DNA from: Citrobacter sp. Marseille-Q6884
GTDB taxonomy: Bacteria > Pseudomonadota > Gammaproteobacteria > Enterobacterales > Enterobacteriaceae
Reading direction: 5' to 3'
Length of the DNA: 64,000 nucleotides
Assembly (NCBI RefSeq): GCF_945906775.1
Contig: NZ_CAMDRE010000001.1
Span: forward strand, 2,666,001-2,730,000
Shown here: positions 26,716 to 34,674 of the stretch, in pieces
Numbering within the stretch: the stretch's first letter is position 1
Layout: every line of letters starts with the position of its first letter
Notes under the pieces: generated by a model
Told to the model about the DNA's origin: nothing
Databases searched by the model: none
What the model saw: only the letters and a program-made list of their open reading frames with translations
Position numbers and translations under genes: made by a program

Positions 26716-27496
26716 TAAGCAAGCCATTGCCGCCGCATTCGGACGCGCGGCTTCCCAATATGAGCAACACGCTGAGTTACAGCGCCAGAGTGCCGATGCA
26801 TTGCTGGCGCTGCTGGCCGGTCGGCAATATGCGCAGGTGCTGGATGCCGGTTGTGGGCCCGGGCGAATGAGCCGCTACTGGCGGGAGCAGGGAAGCGATG
26901 TCACCGCGCTCGATCTTTCTGCACAAATGCTGGCGGAAGCGCAACGGCAAAATGTTGCCCAGCACTACCTGATGGCGGACATCGAAGCGATTCCGCAAGC
27001 CACGGCCACCTTCGATCTGGCCTGGAGTAATCTGGCCGTACAGTGGTGCGCGGATTTACGTAGCGCGTTAGGCGAGCTTTACCGGGTCGTGCGCCCTGGC
27101 GGAACGGTGGCGTTTAGCACGCTGGCGCACGGTTCTTTGCCCGAATTGCATCAGGCATGGCAGGCGGTGGATGACCGGGCGCATGCCAACCATTTTCTGC
27201 CCGTAGAGCAACTGGAAACCGCTCTGCAGGGGGGGAATGTTACGTATCATCTGCATGCCGTGACGCTGTGGTTTGACGACGCGCTAAGCGCCATGCGCTC
27301 GCTCAAAGGTATCGGCGCGACACACTTGCATCAAGGACGCGAACCGCGTGTGTTGACCCGCTCACAGTTGCATCAGTTACAGTTAGCCTGGCCCCAGCAG
27401 CAGGGGAAATACCCGCTGACTTATCATCTTTTTTTGGGAGTAATTCAACGTGACCAAAACCTATTTTGTCACCGGGACGGACACCGAGGTCGGTAA
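26702..27496 (+). CDS. bioC: Malonyl-ACP O-methyltransferase BioC with C-terminal extension
   Basis: BioC methylates malonyl-ACP so that fatty-acid synthesis can build the pimeloyl chain. The Rossmann SAM motif VLDAGCGPG is at 47-55, with ATFDLAWSNLAVQWC further on. At 264 residues it is 13 longer than E. coli BioC (251): after GVIQRD the expected stop is missing and the frame runs 47 bp into bioD, adding a basic tail ending HRGR. The N-terminus overlaps bioF by 14 bp. The tail follows the conserved core and probably does not disturb the fold. Confidence 0.94.
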   Translation: MAQVDKQAIAAAFGRAASQYEQHAELQRQSADALLALLAGRQYAQVLDAGCGPGRMSRYWREQGSDVTALDLSAQMLAEAQRQNVAQHYLMADIEAIPQATATFDLAWSNLAVQWCADLRSALGELYRVVRPGGTVAFSTLAHGSLPELHQAWQAVDDRAHANHFLPVEQLETALQGGNVTYHLHAVTLWFDDALSAMRSLKGIGATHLHQGREPRVLTRSQLHQLQLAWPQQQGKYPLTYHLFLGVIQRDQNLFCHRDGHRGR

Positions 27497-28148
27497 AACG
27501 ATCGCCAGCTGCGCACTGTTACAGGCCGCCGGCAAGTCAGGGTACCGGACTGTCGGTTATAAGCCGGTGGCGTCGGGCAGTGAAATGACCCCCGAGGGGT
27601 TGCGTAACAGTGATGCGCTGGCTTTGCAGCGCAACAGTACACTGGCCGTAGACTATGCGGATATCAATCCCTACACCTTTGCTGAACCGACGTCGCCACA
27701 CATCATCAGTGCGGACGAAGGAAGGCCGATTCTGGCTCCGGTGATGTCTGCCGGGTTACGCGCGCTGGAAGCGCAGGCCGACTGGGTTCTGGTGGAAGGG
27801 GCTGGCGGGTGGTTCACCCCGCTTTCACCGACGCTGAGTTTTTCTGACTGGGTGCAAGCTGAACAATTACCGGTCATTCTGGTGGTTGGCGTCAAGCTGG
27901 GTTGTATCAACCATGCTATCCTGACTGCGCAGGCGGTGCAGCAGGCCGGGCTGACGTTGGCCGGATGGGTCGCCAATGATGTGATGCCACCGGGTAAACG
28001 TCATGCTGAATACATGGCGACGTTGACGCGTTCTCTCCCGGCGCCCTTGCTGGGAGAGATCCCCTGGCTGGCGGAAGCGCCAGAGCAGGCATCAACAGGC
28101 CATTATCTCGATCTCAGCGCTCTGTCTCTGGCGGCACCCAGCCGTTAA
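27450..28148 (+). CDS. bioD: Dethiobiotin synthetase BioD
   Basis: Closes the ureido ring: diaminononanoate, CO2 and ATP give dethiobiotin. The 232-residue P-loop enzyme starts with GTG at 27450. GGGAG is 9 bases upstream, and the P-loop GTDTEVGKT is at 9-17, with LVEGAGGWFTPLS mid-protein. It is about 7 residues longer than E. coli BioD at the C-terminus. Its 3' end overlaps the convergent ATPase gene by 35 bp and its 5' end overlaps bioC by 47 bp. Confidence 0.96.
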   Translation: MTKTYFVTGTDTEVGKTIASCALLQAAGKSGYRTVGYKPVASGSEMTPEGLRNSDALALQRNSTLAVDYADINPYTFAEPTSPHIISADEGRPILAPVMSAGLRALEAQADWVLVEGAGGWFTPLSPTLSFSDWVQAEQLPVILVVGVKLGCINHAILTAQAVQQAGLTLAGWVANDVMPPGKRHAEYMATLTRSLPAPLLGEIPWLAEAPEQASTGHYLDLSALSLAAPSR

Positions 28149-28836
28149 TCAGTGGGTCGCTGAACTGCGCCATCGCGCCCTGGGCAACATTACGCCCGCG
28201 GTGTAACAGGCAATAACAGTCGGCGACCCGACGAATAAAGGGCAGACTTTGCTCCGCAAGCATAATCGCGATACCCAGTTCCTGGCTCAACCGTACAATC
28301 AGATTGCCTAATTTGTGGATATACGCCTGACCTGTCCCGCGCGTGGGTTCATCAAGGATCAGCAGACGCGGACGCGTAGCCAGAGCGCTGGCGAGCGCCA
28401 GCTGGTGCTGATTATCATCCGACAGCGTAGCGCTTTTATGACCACGCAGAACGTACAGCTGGGGAAAGAGACGGTATATATCGCTGCTGCTCATCGCCTC
28501 GCAACCCCCAACCGCTTTTCGCGCAATATGCAGATTTTCCTCAACTGTCAGTTGCGAAAATATTCGCCGCTCTTGCGACACATAGCCAATACCCAACGCG
28601 GTGCGATTTGCCGCCGGCATGGGCCGCAGATCGCACGGCGGTGCACCGGCCTGATGCCAGAACATCGTGCCGCTTTCGATCGGTAAATGACCGGTGATGC
28701 AATTGATCAGAGTGGTCTTTCCCATCCCTGGCAGCCCCAGTACCCCGGTACACTTACCGGGCGGCAGGTCGAGATCCACATTCCAAAGCGAGTGCTGGTT
28801 GCCGTAATAGTGATTCACTGCGCGAAGACTCAACAT
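28114..28836 (-). CDS. Orphan UrtE/LivF-type ABC ATPase with altered signature
   Basis: A 240-residue ABC ATPase resembling UrtE, one of two ATPases of urea/branched-chain-amide transporters. Walker A GLPGMGKTT (34-42), Q-loop Gln88 and Walker B LLILDEP (158-164) are intact, and MLAEQ fits the LivF/UrtE switch region. The signature, normally LSGGQQQ, reads LSDDNQH (138-144), which should harm ATP sandwich formation. The D-loop region (TRGTGQAYIHKLG) also departs from the family. No permease, binding protein or UrtD gene is nearby, and E. coli lacks this gene. The start at MLSLRAVNHYYG has a good GGAG; the frame runs 34 codons further up. It may be the relic of a lost urt operon or a changed, non-transport ATPase. 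Confidence 0.8.
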   Translation of the reverse strand: MLSLRAVNHYYGNQHSLWNVDLDLPPGKCTGVLGLPGMGKTTLINCITGHLPIESGTMFWHQAGAPPCDLRPMPAANRTALGIGYVSQERRIFSQLTVEENLHIARKAVGGCEAMSSSDIYRLFPQLYVLRGHKSATLSDDNQHQLALASALATRPRLLILDEPTRGTGQAYIHKLGNLIVRLSQELGIAIMLAEQSLPFIRRVADCYCLLHRGRNVAQGAMAQFSDPLINGWVPPETER

Positions 28837-29187
28837 GGTTTTTCTCCAACATGATGTTATCCGCCTCACGGGCCGAGTGTCGGTAGAAAAGTGCAAATCC
28901 CTTGCCAGAAGAGGAACCCGGAAGCAAAACAGCGGCATACATCATCTGCGCGGTGTTATTTCACGGGCGGGCACGATTTCTGGCCCATGTGCGCACAGTG
29001 TCAGTGCTTCCGGGCATCATGGTGGTGCAGACAACAAAATGGTGAAAATGCGAGCAAGATCTCGGCGGCGACATGCCGCTTCGTTAGCTGATAAATATCA
29101 AAAAATAGCGATAATTTTTTTTTACGCCACCCAAAAAGGGCTGAGGCGTGTTTTTGCCAGGCGGCAGTCAGCACGGGCTGCAGACAG

Positions 29188-29210
29188 TTATCCACTATTC
29201 CTGTGGATAA
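29188..29210. promoter_or_regulatory. Inverted pair of DnaA boxes upstream of uvrB
   Basis: TTATCCACT (29188-29196) and, inverted, TGTGGATAA (29202-29210, a perfect DnaA box complement) are separated by 5 bp. E. coli uvrB has DnaA boxes at its distal P3 promoter. Confidence 0.75.
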
Positions 29211-29512
29211 CCTTGTGCATTAGAGTTAGAAAACACAATGTAAGCGAGAGAAGACGCGGCCTGCGACTAAATTGGTGCGAAAGACGGCTCAAAAGAATAG
29301 TCATTAAAATACAGGTGGTTAGATAAAAGCAATGGCTGTCGCAGAAGTGTCATGTATTGCCACAAAACTTTCATCGGGTCGCTTGACAAATGTTAAAAAA
29401 GTCATAGGTCTGGGGATAACACATTTTTGCTGGTGTTTTATCTCGCCGGTGCCGAAATTTTCACCCGTAGTGACGGGGTTTCTCATGGCGTAACAGAAAT
29501 ATTCTGGCGTGT

Positions 29513-29532
29513 TACTGTTTTTTCATCCAGTA
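29513..29532. promoter_or_regulatory. LexA (SOS) box of uvrB
   Basis: TACTGTTTTTTCATCCAGTA keeps the TACTG-N10-CAGTA frame of the SOS box. uvrB is a classic LexA target. Confidence 0.88.
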
Positions 29533-29539
29533 TATTTTA

Positions 29540-29568
29540 CTGGCAAAATATACCACTGCGAGTAAAAT
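29540..29568 (+). promoter_or_regulatory. uvrB proximal promoter
   Basis: CTGGCA (29540-29545), 17 bp, then TAAAAT (29563-29568) lies just downstream of the LexA box and about 37 bp from the uvrB start. It corresponds to the E. coli P1 promoter. Confidence 0.65.
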
Positions 29569-29605
29569 TACACACCTGCCCGCCCATTGCTTCAGGTAGC
29601 TGCTC

Positions 29606-31627
29606 ATGAGTAAACCGTTCAAACTGAATTCCGCTTTTAAACCCTCTGGCGATCAGCCTGAGGCGATCCGTCGTCTGGAAGAGGGGCTGGAGGATGGTCT
29701 GGCGCATCAGACGCTGCTGGGCGTAACGGGGTCAGGGAAAACATTCACCATCGCTAACGTGATTGCGGACTTACAGCGTCCGACCATGGTGCTGGCGCCG
29801 AACAAGACGCTGGCCGCGCAGTTATACGGTGAGATGAAAGAGTTCTTCCCAGATAACGCAGTGGAGTATTTCGTCTCTTACTACGACTATTATCAGCCGG
29901 AAGCGTATGTGCCGAGCTCCGACACCTTTATCGAGAAAGATGCCTCGGTCAACGAACACATTGAACAGATGCGACTGTCGGCCACCAAGGCGCTGCTGGA
30001 GCGGCGGGATGTGGTGGTCGTGGCCTCCGTTTCCGCGATCTATGGTCTGGGGGACCCGGACCTGTACCTGAAGATGATGCTGCACCTGACGGTGGGGATG
30101 ATTATCGATCAGCGTGCGATCCTGCGCCGTCTGGCGGAACTGCAATATACCCGTAACGATCAGGCGTTTCAGCGCGGTACTTTCCGTGTGCGCGGTGAAG
30201 TGATCGACATCTTCCCGGCTGAATCGGATGACATTGCGCTGCGCGTGGAACTGTTTGACGAAGAAGTTGAGCGTTTATCGCTGTTTGACCCGTTAACCGG
30301 GCACGTTGAATCCACCATTCCCCGCTATACCATTTACCCGAAGACACACTACGTGACGCCACGCGAACGTATTGTGCAGGCGATGGAAGAAATTAAAGTC
30401 GAGCTGGCAGACCGGCGTAAAGTCCTGCTGGCAAACGACAAATTGCTGGAGGAACAGCGCTTAAGCCAGCGTACGCAGTTCGATCTGGAAATGATGAACG
30501 AACTGGGATACTGCTCGGGCATTGAAAACTATTCCCGCTACTTGTCCGGGCGTGGTCCGGGCGAGCCACCGCCGACGCTGTTTGACTACCTGCCTGCTGA
30601 TGGCTTGCTGGTGGTGGATGAATCCCACGTGACCATTCCGCAAATCGGCGGGATGTATCGCGGCGACCGGGCGCGTAAAGAGACTCTGGTCGAATACGGA
30701 TTCCGTCTGCCGTCTGCGCTGGATAACCGACCGTTGAAGTTTGAAGAGTTCGAAGCTCTGGCGCCGCAAACCATCTACGTTTCCGCGACGCCGGGCAACT
30801 ATGAACTGGAAAAATCCGGTGATGAAGTGGTTGATCAGGTGGTACGACCGACCGGCCTGTTAGACCCGGTGATTGAAGTGCGTCCGGTGGCGACGCAGGT
30901 TGACGATCTGCTTTCTGAAATACGTCTCCGTGCAGCGATCAACGAACGCGTACTGGTCACGACATTGACCAAGCGGATGGCTGAAGATCTCACGGAATAC
31001 CTCGAAGAGCACGGCGAGCGGGTGCGCTACCTGCACTCGGACATCGACACCGTGGAGCGCATGGAAATCATCCGTGACCTGCGTCTGGGTGAGTTTGACG
31101 TGTTAGTCGGCATCAACCTGTTACGTGAGGGGCTGGACATGCCTGAGGTCTCGCTGGTGGCGATTCTGGACGCAGACAAAGAAGGGTTCCTGCGTTCTGA
31201 GCGTTCGCTTATCCAGACCATTGGACGTGCGGCACGTAACATCAACGGTAAAGCGATTCTCTACGGTGACAAAATTACCGCGTCAATGGCGAAGGCGATC
31301 GGTGAAACCGAACGTCGTCGCGAGAAGCAGCAACAATACAACGAAGCGCACGGTATTACGCCTCAGGGGCTGAACAAGAAAGTGGTCGATATTCTGGCGC
31401 TGGGTCAGAATATTGCGAAAACCAAGGCTAAAGGGAAAGGTAAGTCTCGTGCAGGCGCGAAGGCTGAGGTGGTCGAACTGGATATGACGCCGAAGGCGCT
31501 GCAGCAGAAAATTCATGAGCTGGAAGGGCTGATGATGCAGCATGCGCAGAACCTGGAGTTTGAAGAAGCGGCGACGATTCGCGACCAGTTGCATCAGTTG
31601 CGGGAACTGTTTATCGCAGCGTCTTAA
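29606..31627 (+). CDS. uvrB: Excinuclease ABC subunit B, UvrB
   Basis: UvrB verifies damage and forms the pre-incision complex in nucleotide excision repair, loaded by UvrA and then joined by UvrC. The 673-residue protein equals E. coli UvrB. Walker A is GVTGSGKT (39-46). The damage-clamping beta-hairpin starts YYDYYQPEAYVP (about 92-103). The helicase motifs VVDESH, SATPG and QTIGRAARN follow. The C-terminal UVR domain (KALQQKIHELEGLMMQHAQNLEFEEAA...) binds UvrC. SOS-controlled, single gene, followed by a REP. Confidence 0.98.
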   Translation: MSKPFKLNSAFKPSGDQPEAIRRLEEGLEDGLAHQTLLGVTGSGKTFTIANVIADLQRPTMVLAPNKTLAAQLYGEMKEFFPDNAVEYFVSYYDYYQPEAYVPSSDTFIEKDASVNEHIEQMRLSATKALLERRDVVVVASVSAIYGLGDPDLYLKMMLHLTVGMIIDQRAILRRLAELQYTRNDQAFQRGTFRVRGEVIDIFPAESDDIALRVELFDEEVERLSLFDPLTGHVESTIPRYTIYPKTHYVTPRERIVQAMEEIKVELADRRKVLLANDKLLEEQRLSQRTQFDLEMMNELGYCSGIENYSRYLSGRGPGEPPPTLFDYLPADGLLVVDESHVTIPQIGGMYRGDRARKETLVEYGFRLPSALDNRPLKFEEFEALAPQTIYVSATPGNYELEKSGDEVVDQVVRPTGLLDPVIEVRPVATQVDDLLSEIRLRAAINERVLVTTLTKRMAEDLTEYLEEHGERVRYLHSDIDTVERMEIIRDLRLGEFDVLVGINLLREGLDMPEVSLVAILDADKEGFLRSERSLIQTIGRAARNINGKAILYGDKITASMAKAIGETERRREKQQQYNEAHGITPQGLNKKVVDILALGQNIAKTKAKGKGKSRAGAKAEVVELDMTPKALQQKIHELEGLMMQHAQNLEFEEAATIRDQLHQLRELFIAAS

Positions 31628-31633
31628 GCTCAT

Positions 31634-31663
31634 GCCGGATGGCGGGTAAACCCTTTATCCGGC
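31634..31663. repeat. REP unit after uvrB
   Basis: GCCGGATGGCGGG...CTTTATCCGGC, 6 bases after the uvrB stop, is a standard REP palindrome. Confidence 0.85.
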
Positions 31664-31682
31664 TGACAGCAGACGTTTTGTC

Positions 31683-31709
31683 GGCCTGAACGCTGCGCGC
31701 CTTCAGGCC
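31683..31709. repeat. Inverted repeat between uvrB and yvcK
   Basis: GGCCTGAA and TTCAGGCC (perfect 8-bp stem, 11-base loop) lie between the REP and the yvcK stop. No T-tract follows on either strand. It looks REP-related, or may serve as a weak terminator for both convergent genes. Confidence 0.6.
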
Positions 31710-31716
31710 ATTCCAT

Positions 31717-32625
31717 TCAACCCAGTGCCTGTACCGCTTTCTCCAGCGCGGTGTGCAGCAACTGGCGGTCATGGCGGTAGGGAATATCGCTGGCTTCCAG
31801 CACGTCCTGAATCACCACGCGGTCGGTGACGGCGGAAACATCCACTTTTGGCCCGACAACCACCGCATCAATCACCTTCTTGCCCACGTATTGCTCAATG
31901 ATTGCCAGCTTATCGGCAAGCGTCAGACTGGCGGCTGGCAGGCTTAATTCACGCCCCAGATTGCCGATATAGACCATCGGAGCCGGTGTGCGCCGTAATG
32001 CCTGCGCCATGTCGTCAAGGAGCAGAATGGGCATCAGGCTGGTGTAAAAACTGCCTGGCCCAATCAGGATGAGATCCGCTTCAGCGATAGCTTCAACCGC
32101 TTCCCGCGTCGTGGGAACCTTTGGCGACAGCATCAGTTCCTGAGGGGGGATAGTGAGCTGGTCGATATTCACTTCGCCATAGACCTCATGCCCCTGATCG
32201 TCGATAGCCATCAGATCCACCGGCAGTTCTGACATTGGAATTAAATGCGCATCCACTTTCAACAGGCTGCGAATTAAATTGATGGCCTCCAGAGGCCGCA
32301 CGCTCAGGTGGTCGAGCGCCTTTAACATCAGATTTCCGAGGTTATGCCCGGAAAGTTCGCCGTTACCGCCAAAACGATACTCAAACATCGCGGATGCAAC
32401 GCTTGGTTGGGTAATTAACTGGTTCAGACAGTTACGCATGTCTCCCCAGGCGATACCCCCTTCAGAGCGACGGATTCGCCCTGTGGAACCGCCATTATCG
32501 GTGGTGGTGACGATACCCGTCAGGCGTGAACCCAATGGAGAAAGTGAAGAGAGAACGCGCCCTAATCCATGCCCTCCGCCGAGAGCGACAACGCGATCCA
32601 GATCCGCCAGCGTGCGAGTACGCAT
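31717..32625 (-). CDS. ybhK: YvcK/CofD-like protein (YbhK)
   Basis: A 302-residue protein of the gluconeogenesis factor YvcK family, related to CofD transferases. The N-terminal VVALGGGHGLGRVLSSL and TDNGGSTGRIRR motifs bind a nucleotide-sugar in B. subtilis YvcK, which supports cell shape and growth on gluconeogenic carbon. NLMLKALDHLS and LIIGPGSFYTSLMP-type blocks are also present. The role in enterobacteria is not established. AGGAA precedes MRTRTLADLD, and the 20-codon upstream extension is rejected. Divergent from moaA. Confidence 0.92.
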   Translation of the reverse strand: MRTRTLADLDRVVALGGGHGLGRVLSSLSPLGSRLTGIVTTTDNGGSTGRIRRSEGGIAWGDMRNCLNQLITQPSVASAMFEYRFGGNGELSGHNLGNLMLKALDHLSVRPLEAINLIRSLLKVDAHLIPMSELPVDLMAIDDQGHEVYGEVNIDQLTIPPQELMLSPKVPTTREAVEAIAEADLILIGPGSFYTSLMPILLLDDMAQALRRTPAPMVYIGNLGRELSLPAASLTLADKLAIIEQYVGKKVIDAVVVGPKVDVSAVTDRVVIQDVLEASDIPYRHDRQLLHTALEKAVQALG

Positions 32626-32822
32626 ATATTTTCCTGATATCAATTGATCTGCGTAACAGTAGCGTAAATTACGGGTTTTCAGCAATTAGCCAGCGTGTTT
32701 ACGCGCAAATAATTTACTACGATCTACTCCTTTCTGACGATCTCCACCTGATAGCAAGATGATGTATATCAATGCAAAACTGTGGTTTTTGCATATTCTG
32801 TAGCTAAATTGCACGATCATGT

Positions 32823-32846
32823 CGTTATGTATGTGTTTATATAGCG
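32823..32846. promoter_or_regulatory. ModE site upstream of the moa operon
   Basis: A 24-bp sequence starting CGTTATGT and ending ATATAGCG matches the modA operator layout (CGTTATAT...ACATAACG). In E. coli ModE-molybdate activates moaA from such a site. It lies about 300 bp before the moaA start, consistent with the long leader. Confidence 0.8.
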
Positions 32847-32917
32847 AAAGTGTACATGGCAAAACCGTCATTTACACGCTAGTATCGGCATAACCACAAG
32901 TACTCTAAATAGTTTGA

Positions 32918-33006
32918 GTTGCAGGAAGGCGGTGAGGGAGAGAATCCCCTGGAGCGTACATCAGTACGTGACTGAGGTGAACGAACGAAGCCAACGCATC
33001 TGCAAC
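32918..33006 (+). ncRNA. Structured element of unknown role in the moaA leader
   Basis: GTTGCAG (32918-32924) pairs with CTGCAAC (33000-33006), closing a domain that holds an inner CGTAC/GTACG hairpin (32955-32968) within a longer, imperfect stem. GGA motifs in and near loops (AGGAAGG, TGGAGC) would suit CsrA, which is known to act on the E. coli moaA leader. The sequence also reminds me of a dispersed folded repeat in enterobacteria, which I cannot verify. It might be a 5'-UTR domain or a separate small RNA. Confidence 0.5.
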
Positions 33007-33040
33007 GCACAGTATGACGAGTATAAACACTCTAGCCACT

Positions 33041-33143
33041 GCACCTGGGTCTAATGATACGGTGCTTTGGCCGTGACAAGGCTTCGATGAGATTGTCACC
33101 AGGGCGAAGGAAGAAATGACTTCGTCTCCCGTATTTGGAAAGG
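33041..33143 (+). promoter_or_regulatory. Molybdenum cofactor (Moco) riboswitch of moaA
   Basis: Directly before moaA lie GCACC/GGTGC (33041-33065), GTGACAA/TTGTCAC (33073-33099), CGAAG/CTTCG (33105-33124) and a long-range ATACGG/CCGTAT stem (33057-33134). The SD GGAAAGG (33137-33143) follows 2 bases later. This agrees with the E. coli moaA Moco RNA motif, in which cofactor binding hides the ribosome site and lowers MoaA synthesis. Confidence 0.82.
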
Positions 33144-33148
33144 TGTAC

Positions 33149-34138
33149 ATGGGCTCTCAACTTACCGATGCTTTCGCACGTAAGTTTTATTACTTACGTT
33201 TGTCGATTACCGATGTGTGTAACTTTCGTTGCACCTACTGTCTGCCGGATGGCTACAAGCCTGGTGGCGTCACCAATAACGGCTTTCTGACCGTTGATGA
33301 AATTCGCCGCGTCACGCGTGCGTTCGCCAGTCTGGGAACGGAAAAAGTGCGTCTGACGGGAGGTGAACCGTCACTGCGTCGCGACTTTACCGACATCATC
33401 GCCGCCGTGCGTGAAAACGATGCTATTCGTCAGATTGCGGTCACCACGAACGGTTATCGCCTGGCACGTGATGCAGCGACATGGCGGGATGCAGGACTGA
33501 CGGCGCTTAACGTCAGCGTCGATAGCCTGGATGCGCGTCAGTTTCATGCCATTACCGGACAAGATAAATTTCAACAGGTGATGGCGGGCATTGATGCCGC
33601 ATTCGATGCCGGTTTCGAAAAAGTAAAGGTGAACACCGTGCTGATGCGCGATGTAAACCATCATCAACTGGATACCTTCCTCGCCTGGATTCAGCCGCGT
33701 CCAATTCAACTGCGTTTTATTGAGCTGATGGAAACCGGCGAGGGCAGTTCTCTCTTTCGTAAACACCATATTTCCGGGCAGGTACTGCGCGATGAATTGC
33801 TGCGTCGTGGCTGGATCCACCAGCTCCGCCAGCGCAGCGACGGCCCGGCTCAGGTGTTCTGCCACCCTGATTATGCGGGCGAAATTGGTCTGATCATGCC
33901 TTATGAGAAAGACTTTTGCGCCACCTGTAATCGTCTGCGCGTTTCCTCTGTTGGCAAACTTCATCTGTGTTTATTTGGTGAAGGCGGCGTTAGCCTGCGT
34001 GATTTGCTGGAAGATGACGCGCAACAGTCCGCGCTGGAAGAACGTATTTCGACCGCGCTGCTGGAGAAAAAGCAGACCCATTTTCTGCATCAGAATAATA
34101 CGGGTATTACACAAAACCTCTCGTATATCGGCGGCTAA
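33149..34138 (+). CDS. moaA: GTP 3',8-cyclase MoaA
   Basis: A radical-SAM enzyme that converts GTP to 3',8-cyclo-GTP, the first step of molybdopterin synthesis, together with MoaC. The 329-residue protein has the N-terminal CNFRCTYC cluster (Cys24, Cys28, Cys31), a C-terminal second 4Fe-4S cluster CATC-N13-C (about 257-274) and the essential C-terminal Gly-Gly. The frame opens 11 codons earlier inside the riboswitch; the start at MGSQLTDAF follows GGAAAGG. First gene of moaABCDE. Confidence 0.97.
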   Translation: MGSQLTDAFARKFYYLRLSITDVCNFRCTYCLPDGYKPGGVTNNGFLTVDEIRRVTRAFASLGTEKVRLTGGEPSLRRDFTDIIAAVRENDAIRQIAVTTNGYRLARDAATWRDAGLTALNVSVDSLDARQFHAITGQDKFQQVMAGIDAAFDAGFEKVKVNTVLMRDVNHHQLDTFLAWIQPRPIQLRFIELMETGEGSSLFRKHHISGQVLRDELLRRGWIHQLRQRSDGPAQVFCHPDYAGEIGLIMPYEKDFCATCNRLRVSSVGKLHLCLFGEGGVSLRDLLEDDAQQSALEERISTALLEKKQTHFLHQNNTGITQNLSYIGG

Positions 34139-34159
34139 TCTACAAAAAGGAGATTAAAG

Positions 34160-34672
34160 ATGAGTCAGGTAAGCGCTGAATTTATCCCGACACGCATTGC
34201 TATTCTTACTGTTTCCAGTCGTCGTGGCGAAGAAGACGACACCTCCGGTCATTATCTGCGAGACTCGGCGCTTGAAGCGGGTCATCAGGTAGTGGATAAA
34301 GCGATTGTCAAAGAAAACCGTTACGCTATTCGTGCCCAGGTCTCAGCCTGGATTGCCAGCGACGACGTCCAGGTGGTGCTCATTACGGGTGGCACCGGGT
34401 TGACTGAAGGTGACCAGGCGCCGGAAGCCCTGCTGCCGCTGTTCGACAGAGAAGTGGAAGGGTTTGGCGAAGTGTTCCGTATGCTCTCTTTCGAAGAGAT
34501 CGGTACCGCGACGCTGCAATCCCGTGCGATTGCCGGGGTGGCCAATAAAACGCTGATTTTTGCCATGCCGGGTTCGACAAAAGCCTGTCGTACCGCCTGG
34601 GAAAATATCATTGCGCCGCAGCTCGATGCCCGCACTCGTCCGTGTAACTTCCACCCACATTTGAAGAAATAA
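34160..34672 (+). CDS. moaB: MoaB, molybdopterin adenylyltransferase-like protein
   Basis: The 170-residue MoCF-domain protein has TGGTGLTEGDQAPEALLPL (about 75-93) and MPGSTKACRTAWENIIAPQLDAR near the C-terminus. In E. coli, adenylation of molybdopterin is mainly done by MogA, and MoaB's contribution is unclear. AAAAGGAG precedes the ATG. Second in moaABCDE, 2 bp before moaC. Confidence 0.95.
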   Translation: MSQVSAEFIPTRIAILTVSSRRGEEDDTSGHYLRDSALEAGHQVVDKAIVKENRYAIRAQVSAWIASDDVQVVLITGGTGLTEGDQAPEALLPLFDREVEGFGEVFRMLSFEEIGTATLQSRAIAGVANKTLIFAMPGSTKACRTAWENIIAPQLDARTRPCNFHPHLKK

Positions 34673-34674
34673 GT

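Larger units (their letters stand above)
28837..29605. promoter_or_regulatory. 769-bp gap: uvrB regulatory region
   Basis: No convincing gene is seen. The proximal 430 bp carry the uvrB control signals listed separately (DnaA boxes, LexA box, promoter). The distal part holds the ATPase start region and a T-tract (29114-29124). Short open frames have neither ribosome sites nor family features. Confidence 0.6.

Noticed and set aside
29427..29609. 60-codon plus-strand frame before uvrB
   Set aside because: Covers the LexA box and promoter and overlaps the uvrB start; no ribosome site.
31683..31709. Inverted repeat as an intrinsic terminator
   Set aside because: Neither strand has a T-tract after the stem, so it is listed only as a repeat.
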